This document shows, in pieces, positions 29,866-37,712 of a DNA stretch of 64,000 nt (position 1 is its first letter; each line of letters begins with the position of its first letter). The position numbers and the translations under genes are program-made. Source of the DNA: Dickeya undicola (GTDB taxonomy: Bacteria; Pseudomonadota; Gammaproteobacteria; Enterobacterales; Enterobacteriaceae). A model generated the notes under the pieces. The model was not told where the DNA came from. It was given only the letters and a program-made list of their open reading frames with translations, and made no database searches. The stretch spans positions 46,506 to 110,505 of the forward strand of contig NZ_JSYG01000033.1 in the NCBI RefSeq assembly GCF_000784735.1. Direction: 5' to 3'.

Positions 29866-30222
29866 TTACTTTTTTTCAAAATATAATTATTTTACTGAAA
29901 TCCGCCAGTACCTTTACTACCACTACAAACGATTAACAACCTAATTAAATAAACAAAACAATTACCTTTTGTGACTAATTCGAACAAACCATAAGCCATA
30001 GAAAAATTATTTTATTAGAGAAATAATTAAAACATTAACTGTCCATTACCTGACCAAACCAATTATGAAGTTAGCCTGACACCGTTATGATTAGGCACAT
30101 AATATCCTTAATTTTATTAAATTAAATTTAATTCAAGAGTATTTTTTACCTATAGAAGTGTGTAATAGTAACAGGGTGTCACAAGCAAAATAACAATCAA
30201 CCACAAGCATCGAGGATAAGTC
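29866..30222. other. AT-rich spacer between the LuxR-type gene and sfsB
   Basis: A 357-base spacer, distinctly AT-rich, without a gene. It holds the divergent promoters of the regulator-permease operon and sfsB. It contains many A/T runs likely to be bent or bound by nucleoid proteins such as H-NS. No specific operator could be assigned. Confidence 0.4.
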
Positions 30223-30492
30223 ATGCGCACAAGGAGAATGGACTGGCATTCTGCCGATATCATTGCTGCATTAAGGAAGAAAGGGACATCACTCTCAGCT
30301 GTATCACGAGAAGCCGGATTAAGCTCCAGTACTTTGGCAAACGCGTTATATCGCCCCTGGCCGAAAGGAGAATTACTGATCGCCAACGCATTAGGTGTTA
30401 AGCCTGAAAAAATATGGCCAAGCCGTTATTATGATCCCCACACTAATACCTGGATTGATCGTCAAAAACTGATGCGCAGTTCGCGTCAATAA
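30223..30492 (+). CDS. sfsB: Ner-like DNA-binding regulator SfsB/Nlp
   Basis: The 89-residue product matches the SfsB (Nlp) family, bacterial relatives of the phage Mu Ner repressor. The DNA-binding part is RKKGTSLSAVSREAGLSSST, followed by the conserved segment RPWPKGELLIANALGVKPEK and WPSRYYD. SfsB stimulates maltose genes in E. coli when overproduced. The start follows GAGGATAAGTC. It stands alone, with an AT-rich upstream region. It could be a remnant of a phage-type regulator, but the family is widespread in Enterobacterales. Confidence 0.9.
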   Translation: MRTRRMDWHSADIIAALRKKGTSLSAVSREAGLSSSTLANALYRPWPKGELLIANALGVKPEKIWPSRYYDPHTNTWIDRQKLMRSSRQ

Positions 30493-30562
30493 GCCACATC
30501 CTTCGGCCTACGCATTCGCTAACACACAGACAAAGATAATTCGCCATACCGCCGCATCGGGG

Positions 30563-30592
30563 TGAAAAAACCACCGCACGGATGGCGGTGGT
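30563..30592 (-). terminator. intrinsic terminator of the glycosyltransferase gene
   Basis: On the minus strand ACCACCGC and GCGGTGGT form a stem followed by TTTTTTC. It lies about 70 bases after the glycosyltransferase stop. Confidence 0.8.
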
Positions 30593-30659
30593 ATTGTCAT
30601 CAAGATCAGCGACTCAAGCAAATCGGTCAATCAAAGCCCGCCGTATATACAGCAAGCGC

Positions 30660-31934
30660 CTACCCGATCGCCCCCACTTCTTCCGCGATCGCCTCCAGCG
30701 CATGATGGCGCGCGCAATCTGCCTGTACCCAACGCGCCCGCTGGGTATAACCGGGTTGTTCGAGAATGCGCATCACCGCGTCGGCAATCTGCTGCTCACC
30801 CGGCGTGCTGGTGCCAAGGTTCAGTCCGCAACCGGCAAACACTACCCTCGCTGCGGTTTCCAGTTTGTCTTCACCCGTACCGGCCACAATCAACGGAACG
30901 CCGTGAGACAACGCCGCGTTGAGCGAGCCGTATCCCCCGTTGGTGATCAGCAGCGCCGCCTGCGGCAGCCAGTGTTCCAGCGAGACAAAGCGGCATACCC
31001 GCGCGTTTTCCGACGCTGAGGCGGCCAATTCCTCCACCGGTCGGCCGCCGGTGGTCGCCAGCACCCGAACGGGCAGATGAGCCAGCGCGCGTAACGTCGG
31101 GCCAATCAATTGCTGTAAGTCCACATTCGCCAGCGTTCCCTGCGATACAATCACCAGCGGCCGGGTGTCCTGCGGATCCCACAGCGCGTGTTCCGCGTCC
31201 TGTTCCGCCACCTTTAACGGCAACGGCCCCACAAAACGCACGCACGACGGCAAATCATCGCGGTGGTATTCCAGTTCGGTGGTGGACAGTTGCAGGAAGC
31301 GGTCGCACCCGCTGATCAGTGCGTCGGCAAAGGGGGCCGTTAGCGGCTTCTGCCCTGACTGCACCATCACTGTATCGAACGCCTCTTTCACACCGGCGAT
31401 AAGCTCGCGGGTTTCCTCGTCGATCAGTTGCTCACGGGTTAAATCCGGCGGCAACAGCGAGGGCGGAATACGTGGCCCGTAAAAGATCGAATCGCGGGAA
31501 GAGAAAGACAAGGGTGTCACACCGATGCCGATCACCGGCGGACGTTCCTTGCTCGCCAGCAGCGGCAGAATGCCATAGAAACAGTTTTCGGCCATCACGA
31601 CATCCGGCTGGGTTTGCGCCAGCACAGCGCGCAATTGGCGGTCGATCAACGGGATAGGCGCGGAGAAGAATTCGCGCAGCGCCAGCGCCATCTGTGCGTT
31701 GCCGGGCGGCAGAGTGGCGCGCTTGGGAAAATGGCGCTCCAGGTAACGGTAGTCAAAATCGATCTGCTCATCGAACGCGATAAACCCAGCACCGGCCGCT
31801 TGCGCCTGCTCACGAAATAGCGCGCCACTAAACAACGTGACCCGGTGCCCTTTGGTCAGCAGATGACGGGCGATGGTCAGCATAGGATAAACATGCCCCG
31901 GTGTTGCCACCGCGGCCATCAGGATATGAGACAT
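30660..31934 (-). CDS. family 1 glycosyltransferase (UDP-glucosyl/MGT type)
   Basis: The start at 31934 follows GGAGTGTTA. The 424-residue product has the GT-B layout of the GT1 family: N-terminal acceptor half starting MSHILMAAVATPGHVYPMLT and C-terminal donor half with the nucleotide-sugar motif FVSLEHWLPQAALLITNGGYGSLNA divided over residues about 310-340 (the full motif includes the conserved HxGGxGS-like turn, here NGGYGS). Relatives glycosylate macrolides, carotenoids such as zeaxanthin (CrtX) and other small molecules. No biosynthetic partner gene is near. The His usually seen before GG is Asn here, an interesting deviation. Acceptor is unknown. Confidence 0.8.
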   Translation of the reverse strand: MSHILMAAVATPGHVYPMLTIARHLLTKGHRVTLFSGALFREQAQAAGAGFIAFDEQIDFDYRYLERHFPKRATLPPGNAQMALALREFFSAPIPLIDRQLRAVLAQTQPDVVMAENCFYGILPLLASKERPPVIGIGVTPLSFSSRDSIFYGPRIPPSLLPPDLTREQLIDEETRELIAGVKEAFDTVMVQSGQKPLTAPFADALISGCDRFLQLSTTELEYHRDDLPSCVRFVGPLPLKVAEQDAEHALWDPQDTRPLVIVSQGTLANVDLQQLIGPTLRALAHLPVRVLATTGGRPVEELAASASENARVCRFVSLEHWLPQAALLITNGGYGSLNAALSHGVPLIVAGTGEDKLETAARVVFAGCGLNLGTSTPGEQQIADAVMRILEQPGYTQRARWVQADCARHHALEAIAEEVGAIG

Positions 31935-32369
31935 TAACACTCCTTATTGATCGTTATCAGTGTGCAGGTCCTGACGCGATACCAATGCGCACACCAGACT
32001 TCCTGTACAGTTGATGTTGCAGCCACTACGGCCGCCTATCGCACACAGCGACGCATGTCGGCAATCTGTACGCAGACTTATATGTTAGCGTCAGGCGAGA
32101 GCAGATACAGCACCGAAAGCGATCTGGATCATATTCAGCAGTAATGACGAATGAGAAGGAAAAAAATAGGATAGTACGATGATGAAATGATTAAAATAAG
32201 TGAATGATTAGGATATTTTTTGATATATCAGCACAGAATAGGAGACAAATTCTTTAACCAACTTCAACAATAAATCTGATAGAAATTGCATTACAGAGCC
32301 AAACGTGGCGGCGACACGAACCGGGACCCCATCATCCCGGTTCATGTATTAATTAATCATACTGATCAA
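31935..32369. other. 435-base spacer between the glycosyltransferase gene and yfeY
   Basis: No gene is visible. The left part is the upstream region of the glycosyltransferase gene. The middle (32140-32290) is AT-rich. At the right end GAACCGGGA (32318-32326) and TCCCGGTTC (32335-32343) form a perfect 9-bp hairpin, which may end yfeY transcription. Confidence 0.5.
32318..32343 (-). terminator. hairpin after yfeY
   Basis: Perfect 9-bp stem with an eight-base loop, 27 bases after the yfeY stop. There is no strong U-run, so termination strength is uncertain. Confidence 0.55.
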
Positions 32370-32960
32370 TCATTCCCGCGCCTGCTCATGCCAGACGATC
32401 TTGCTGACTTTCCAGCTCTTGAGAATATCGTCGGACGGCATCAACCCTTCCGGGCCGTTCCAGTCGCCGGAAAACAGGTAGCTGACGTGTTTACCCTGCG
32501 GGGCCACGCATTCCACACTGCGGGCATCCGCGCCTTGTCCCGGCTGGCAGAGGCCAAACGCTTTGCTGTAAAGCGAGCTGAACTCATCGCCGATTTTCAC
32601 GCCCCACTCGCTGGCGATCGCCTTGTCCATCACCGCCACCTGTTTGACCTGGCCTTTCGGCTCGCCGCTGATGACCAGCCCAACGCTGTCATTCTTGAGC
32701 GCTTCATAGACCGATACCAGCTTACCGTTACGGGTTTCCATACCACCGCGCAGACGGTAATCACCATTCAGCGCGTCATTCAACGCTGACTCCAGCATCG
32801 GCGTTTTAGCATTAATGTCACCCACACCCGCGTCCGATACCGTCAGACGATGACCGAACCAGTTGAACGGCGACAAACTGGACCAGGAAAAACCAGATAG
32901 CGTGCTGCACCCCGCGAGTAATAGCGGAAACACCAAAAACAACGGACGCACTTTTGTCAC
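32370..32960 (-). CDS. yfeY: RpoE-regulated-type lipoprotein YfeY (DUF1131)
   Basis: The start is the GTG at 32960, after GAGGAGTCGAGA; the frame is open to 33098 without better signals. The 196-residue product opens VTKVRPLFLVFPLLLAGCS, a lipoprotein signal with lipobox LLAGC, and is followed by a DUF1131 domain. YfeY in E. coli belongs to the sigma-E (envelope stress) regulon. Its function is unknown. A long inverted repeat lies just upstream in the leader. It follows the fus operon in the same direction, so read-through is possible. Confidence 0.88.
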   Translation of the reverse strand: MTKVRPLFLVFPLLLAGCSTLSGFSWSSLSPFNWFGHRLTVSDAGVGDINAKTPMLESALNDALNGDYRLRGGMETRNGKLVSVYEALKNDSVGLVISGEPKGQVKQVAVMDKAIASEWGVKIGDEFSSLYSKAFGLCQPGQGADARSVECVAPQGKHVSYLFSGDWNGPEGLMPSDDILKSWKVSKIVWHEQARE

Positions 32961-32982
32961 TCTCGACTCCTCAACATAAAAC

Positions 32983-33028
32983 GGCGCACTCAACGAGTCA
33001 GCCATAGCATAGGCTCTTTGAGTGCGCC
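32983..33028. repeat. long inverted repeat in the yfeY upstream region
   Basis: GGCGCACTCAA (32983-32993) and TTGAGTGCGCC (33018-33028) are perfect 11-base inverted repeats. The interior CAGCC...AGGCT can extend the stem, leaving a loop ATAGCAT. It may be a terminator without U-run after the fus operon or a structured leader for yfeY. Confidence 0.6.
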
Positions 33029-33163
33029 TCCGGCAGAAAGTGCCGTAAAAACTCACGCTGGTTAGTCCACAGCGCGTACATGGCGTCAAGATTACCACTG
33101 TTCGGGCGGGCCGGGGAAACGTTCATCCTGAGAAAAACGCTCCTGGCCGACGTGAAAGTACGG

Positions 33164-34825
33164 TTAGCGGAACGCGGCCAGATCGATGTGGTAATGGAAC
33201 AGATCGGCCAGTTCCTGCTGGTGAGTGACCGCAATCACGGTGCAGTGTGGCAAGGCCTGTCGGATCACCCCCAATAGGTGCCGGGCCGCCGTCTGATCGA
33301 GATGGCTGGTGGCTTCATCCAGATAGAGGTGATCCGGGCGATTGATCAGCGCTCGCGCTAACGCCAGCCGCTGCCGCTCACCGCCGGAGAACACCCGATC
33401 CCAGTTCATCTGCTGCTGCAATCGGTCGCCCCAGTCACCTAGCCCAACCTGTTCTAGCACCTGACGCAACAGCGCGTCATCGTCCAGCGGCGCACGCGGG
33501 TAGCAAATCACCTCCGCCAACACGCCCTGCCCCAGATAACTTTGCTGCGGCAACAGCAGCGCCTGACCACGCCCAGCCTGCCAGGCACCGTGGTAATAGG
33601 GCCACAGCCCGGCCAGCGTGCGCAGCAGGGTCGATTTCCCCAGCCCGCTGTGGCCGGAAAGCCGGTTCCAGCTACCAGGCGCACACTGGAACGTCACATT
33701 GCGCAGCAGCGGTTGCCCCTGTGGCGTGGAGAAGCTGAGCCGCTCCACCTGCAATAGCTCACCTTGTACAACCGGTATCGCCGTATCCTGATGCGCTTCG
33801 ATTTCCCGCCGGAACTGATCCAGACGCGTCATGCTGGCGGAGAGTTCCACCAGTGAGTAATACACCCGAATAAACCAGCTCAGCGCGCTGTGCACCTGCC
33901 CGAACGCGCTGCGGATCTGCATCAGCCCGCCGAGCGTGACGGTCTTGCTGAGAAACGCAGGCAGCGCGGCGAATACCGGCACAATCAGGCTGACGCGGGT
34001 ATACCCGACGGTAAACAGGCCCAGGTTGCGCTCGGCATTCATCAGTGAACGCCAATTGCTGACGATCGACGAAAAATAGCCACCCAACTGACGCTTTTCC
34101 TGCCGTTCGCCGCCGTACAGCGCAATCTGCTCCGCGCTGTCGTGTTTGCGCAGCAACGAGGCGCGAAAATCGGCTTCCGCCTGCTGTTTATGGTAGTTGA
34201 TGCCATGCAGCCGTTTGCCGATCCACTGGGTAATCAGGCTACCCAGCAAGGTATAGATCACCGCTACCCATACCAGATAACCGCTGACGGTCACGCTGTG
34301 TCCCCACAGCGTAAACTGCTGCACACCAGACAGATTCCACAAGATCAGCAGGAACGAGAACAACTGGGCGAAGGTGATGATAAACGATACCAGCAGCCGC
34401 ACCGTTTGGGTGACGAACAGGTCGACATCCTGCGCGATGCGCTGGTCCGGGTTATCCACCCGGCCGCTCAGCGACAGGCGATAAAAGGCGCGCTTCGCCA
34501 GCCAGCTGTCGATAAACGCCGCCGTCATCTGTTCGCGCCAGCGAATAATCAGTAGCTTGGTCAGCCATTCCTGATACACGAAAACACCGATATAAATCAG
34601 GATATAGAGGCAATATTCCTTGATCAGGCGGTAAAGCAGGCCGCTATCGAATGCGCCCAGCGCATCATAAAAGCTTTTGCTCCAGTCATTGATGCGGACG
34701 TTGAGGTAAACAATGCTGCCGCCCATCGCCACGATAGCAGCCAACAGCAGCCAGCTTTGCCAGTAACGCCGGTTAAGCCAGAAGGGGCGGCACAGCAGGG
34801 CAAAAGCCCGCAGGAACGGTTTCAC
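33164..34825 (-). CDS. fusD: ABC transporter, fused permease-ATPase (YddA/FusD-like)
   Basis: The start is the GTG at 34825, after CAGGAGAAAAAATC, overlapping the protease gene stop by four bases. The 553-residue product has an N-terminal six-helix SbmA/BacA-like membrane domain and a C-terminal ATPase with Walker A GHSGLGKST, signature FSGGERQRLALARALI and Walker B HLYLDEATSHLD. It matches YddA of E. coli and FusD of Pectobacterium, thought to import fragments or iron derived from proteins cleaved by the M16 protease. It is the last gene of the four-gene operon. The symbol follows Pectobacterium usage by inference. Confidence 0.85.
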   Translation of the reverse strand: MKPFLRAFALLCRPFWLNRRYWQSWLLLAAIVAMGGSIVYLNVRINDWSKSFYDALGAFDSGLLYRLIKEYCLYILIYIGVFVYQEWLTKLLIIRWREQMTAAFIDSWLAKRAFYRLSLSGRVDNPDQRIAQDVDLFVTQTVRLLVSFIITFAQLFSFLLILWNLSGVQQFTLWGHSVTVSGYLVWVAVIYTLLGSLITQWIGKRLHGINYHKQQAEADFRASLLRKHDSAEQIALYGGERQEKRQLGGYFSSIVSNWRSLMNAERNLGLFTVGYTRVSLIVPVFAALPAFLSKTVTLGGLMQIRSAFGQVHSALSWFIRVYYSLVELSASMTRLDQFRREIEAHQDTAIPVVQGELLQVERLSFSTPQGQPLLRNVTFQCAPGSWNRLSGHSGLGKSTLLRTLAGLWPYYHGAWQAGRGQALLLPQQSYLGQGVLAEVICYPRAPLDDDALLRQVLEQVGLGDWGDRLQQQMNWDRVFSGGERQRLALARALINRPDHLYLDEATSHLDQTAARHLLGVIRQALPHCTVIAVTHQQELADLFHYHIDLAAFR

Positions 34826-37614
34826 GATTTTTTCTCCTGCGGTAATGCGGTGTGTTGAGGCAAGGTGACATACACCACCTGATTCTGCGGATGCCACAGC
34901 TGGGACGCCGCATCACGCACCGCTTCAAACGTAATCGCCGGGGCCAGGCTATCCAGTTGGGTCAGATAGCGGGGGTCGTGGTAGTTCCGGTAACTCAGCA
35001 TCAGCCGCGACATCAGGGTGGCGCTGTCCTGCTGGCGGGCACGCTCGCTGTGGATAAACTGCTTGCGCTCCTGCTCCACATCCTGCGGCGTGATGCGCGC
35101 CGCCAGCGTTTCCAGCACCTGTTGTGCATTACGTTTCAATTCCTCTGCCCGCTGCGGTGAGGTAGTAAAACGCAGCAACGTCTCGATGCGCTGGCTTTTA
35201 TCATTCAGACGGCTTTCCATCTTCAGGTTATAAACACCCTGCGCGTCATCCCGCAGGCTGGCCTTGAGATAACGGGCCGCCAGCCGGGAGGCGATATTCA
35301 CCTGCACCGCCTGCTGCGGCGTCCACGTCTGCGGCGAGAAGCTCCATAGGTAGATATCCGCCTTCGGTTCCAGATTGATGGCAGAGACGCGTTCGCGTTT
35401 CCCTGCCAGCGCCAGATGCTGTGGGCTTTGTGCGCCAGCCTGACGCGGCAGCGAAGCCAGGTAGCGCTCCACCAACGGGCGTAACTGCTCTGACGGCAGG
35501 TCCGCCAGCAGGTAATAGGTTACCGGTGCCGCCGTGGTCTGCCGCCACTGCTGTGCCAACTGTTCGGCGGTGACGGTATCCAGTTGCGTCGGCGTCGGGA
35601 AAGGCGTCGGCGCGTTGCCGAATTGCAGCTCGGCGATCTCCCGCTCCCGCCGGGAGCCAACACTTTGTTCGCGGGTCACCTGCTGTCGCTTCAGCACCGA
35701 CAGGCTGTCGCGCATATCGTTTTCATCAATGGCTGCCGACCGATTCATGACATGGTAGAGATGCAACAGCGCGTCCAGCTTGTCCGGGCTGACGCTGCCG
35801 CTCCAGCGCAGTTCATCCGGTTGATAATCCAGGCTGAGCGAGAGCCGTTGCGCTTTTTTCCAGTCATTCAGATCCCGGCCTTTCCAGCCGGTTGGCCCGC
35901 TTTGGCTGATCAACTGACTGGCGAGTTGAGCCAGCCACGGCTCACGCCCCGGTGTCATAAAACCGGCCGACGATTGCACGGTCAGCGATACCGACTTGCC
36001 AGCCTGAGCGCTGCGCAACCACACCAGCCGATCGCCGTTACCCAGTTGCCATTCCTCCACGTGTTGCGCCGGGAACGTTCGTACCCGGGTGACCTCGCCA
36101 CGGCCTTCCGCCACAGGCAACACCGGTGCTACCCGCGTAACGGACTTTTGCAGCGGTGCCAGCTCGCCGCGAGCCGCCTGCTGACGCAGTTGCTCAATAT
36201 CGGCCGCCGACGGCAGCGTGAACGGCAGGCTGCCGGGAACACTGAACTGCACCAGTTGATCGGGCGATGACAACCAGCGTTGCAGGCAGGCGTTGATATC
36301 CGCGGCGGTAATGGTCTTCAGCTCAGCCAAAACCTGCTGCCCCAACTGCTGTTTACCGGTATAAGGGCGATCCTGCTGCCAGGACACCACCAGTTGCTGC
36401 ACCCAGTCGGAAAATTCGCGCTGTTCCGGCGTCGCCGCCATTTTCTCCGCCGACTGGCGAATCTCATCTTTAACGGCTGCGATATCGGACTCGTAGAGCG
36501 GGTAATGACGCAGGCGTGCAATCTCCTGCAACAGCACCGTCAGCCCCTGCTGGTGCCCGTCCGGCAATACCGAGGCGAACAGCCCCAGCGCTACCGTGGT
36601 GCGCCCAATGTCGGACTTGCGCACCACCAGACTGCTAGCCGCCGTTGCCGGAATGATAGGCTGACGCTGTACCTGTCGGCTCAGGCTGTCCAGCGCGATC
36701 TGGTTGATTAAACGCTGGCGCAGCCCCTGCTCGCCGGACGCTCTGGCCGCCGCGTCGTCAAACCGGAACACGAACGACACCTGGCTGACGCTGCTCTGGC
36801 TGTCCTGCAAACGCACCACATGCAACTGTGGGCGCAACGCGGGTTCATACTGTTCCCGCGGCGGTATGTTGCCGTCTGGCAGCGTGCCCATCGCCTGCGC
36901 AATCGCCTGTTTCACCTGTTCAGGTTGCAGGTCGCCTATCACTATCAGGCGCATGTTCCGCGGGTGATACCAACGGGCGTAAAAATGGCGCAGCACCGTT
37001 ACCGGCGTGGTCTGGATCGTGCTTTCGGAACCGATAACCGGGCGTTCAGGATAGCGGGAGTCATGCCGAATCGCGGCCACCCGCTGTTGATTCATGCGTT
37101 CCGCCACACCGAGCTTGCCGCGCCACTCCTCCAAAATCACCTGGCGCTCGCGCTGCCAGTCTTCCGGCTCGAAGCGCGCCTGCCCGGCTATCTGCGCCAG
37201 CACACTTAACGCCAACCCCAAAGACGGCTTTCCGGCAGGCGGGCTCAGCATGTAAACCGTGCGCTCGTAATTGGTCATCGCATTGTAATGCTGGCCACGA
37301 ACCCAGCCCTGCTGGCCCAATGTCTGCGCCAGACCAGCCGGATAATCCCGCGTGGCGCGAAACACCATGTGTTCCACCATATGCGCTACGCCGGATTCGT
37401 CATCCTGTTCGTCCAGCGAACCGGATTCAACGATCAATCGGATGTCCAGCCGCTGCTGCTGTCCGGCCAGCGGCACAATGGTGTAACGCAGGCCATTATC
37501 CAGTTGCCCTTCGGTGATCACCGGCAGCGGGCTGGTGACGGTTTGCGCTGAGGCCAGCGCGCTGAACAGACAGAAACCGATCGTGCCTATCCAGCGGGAA
37601 GTCATTTTTCTCAT
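34822..37614 (-). CDS. fusC: periplasmic M16 zinc protease (PqqL/FusC-like)
   Basis: The product of 930 residues (start at 37614; 37629 or 37605 also possible) has a signal peptide (MTSRWIGTIGFCLFSALASA) and the inverted zinc motif HMVEH at residues 78-82, with the downstream acidic ligand region VILEEWRGK. Length agrees with E. coli PqqL (931). In Pectobacterium FusC cleaves plant ferredoxin after import by FusA; PqqL is also linked to iron gain from host proteins. It overlaps the next gene by four bases and follows the receptor gene, supporting one pathway: outer membrane import, periplasmic cleavage, iron release. Confidence 0.9.
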   Translation of the reverse strand: MRKMTSRWIGTIGFCLFSALASAQTVTSPLPVITEGQLDNGLRYTIVPLAGQQQRLDIRLIVESGSLDEQDDESGVAHMVEHMVFRATRDYPAGLAQTLGQQGWVRGQHYNAMTNYERTVYMLSPPAGKPSLGLALSVLAQIAGQARFEPEDWQRERQVILEEWRGKLGVAERMNQQRVAAIRHDSRYPERPVIGSESTIQTTPVTVLRHFYARWYHPRNMRLIVIGDLQPEQVKQAIAQAMGTLPDGNIPPREQYEPALRPQLHVVRLQDSQSSVSQVSFVFRFDDAAARASGEQGLRQRLINQIALDSLSRQVQRQPIIPATAASSLVVRKSDIGRTTVALGLFASVLPDGHQQGLTVLLQEIARLRHYPLYESDIAAVKDEIRQSAEKMAATPEQREFSDWVQQLVVSWQQDRPYTGKQQLGQQVLAELKTITAADINACLQRWLSSPDQLVQFSVPGSLPFTLPSAADIEQLRQQAARGELAPLQKSVTRVAPVLPVAEGRGEVTRVRTFPAQHVEEWQLGNGDRLVWLRSAQAGKSVSLTVQSSAGFMTPGREPWLAQLASQLISQSGPTGWKGRDLNDWKKAQRLSLSLDYQPDELRWSGSVSPDKLDALLHLYHVMNRSAAIDENDMRDSLSVLKRQQVTREQSVGSRREREIAELQFGNAPTPFPTPTQLDTVTAEQLAQQWRQTTAAPVTYYLLADLPSEQLRPLVERYLASLPRQAGAQSPQHLALAGKRERVSAINLEPKADIYLWSFSPQTWTPQQAVQVNIASRLAARYLKASLRDDAQGVYNLKMESRLNDKSQRIETLLRFTTSPQRAEELKRNAQQVLETLAARITPQDVEQERKQFIHSERARQQDSATLMSRLMLSYRNYHDPRYLTQLDSLAPAITFEAVRDAASQLWHPQNQVVYVTLPQHTALPQEKKS

Positions 37615-37712
37615 TAATCGCTCAATCATGGGTATATAAAGCCGACGGAATAGTTCAAAAAATAAAGCACTTATCGCCGGGAGCGAGCACACCCGCTCCC
37701 GATGTCAGACCA

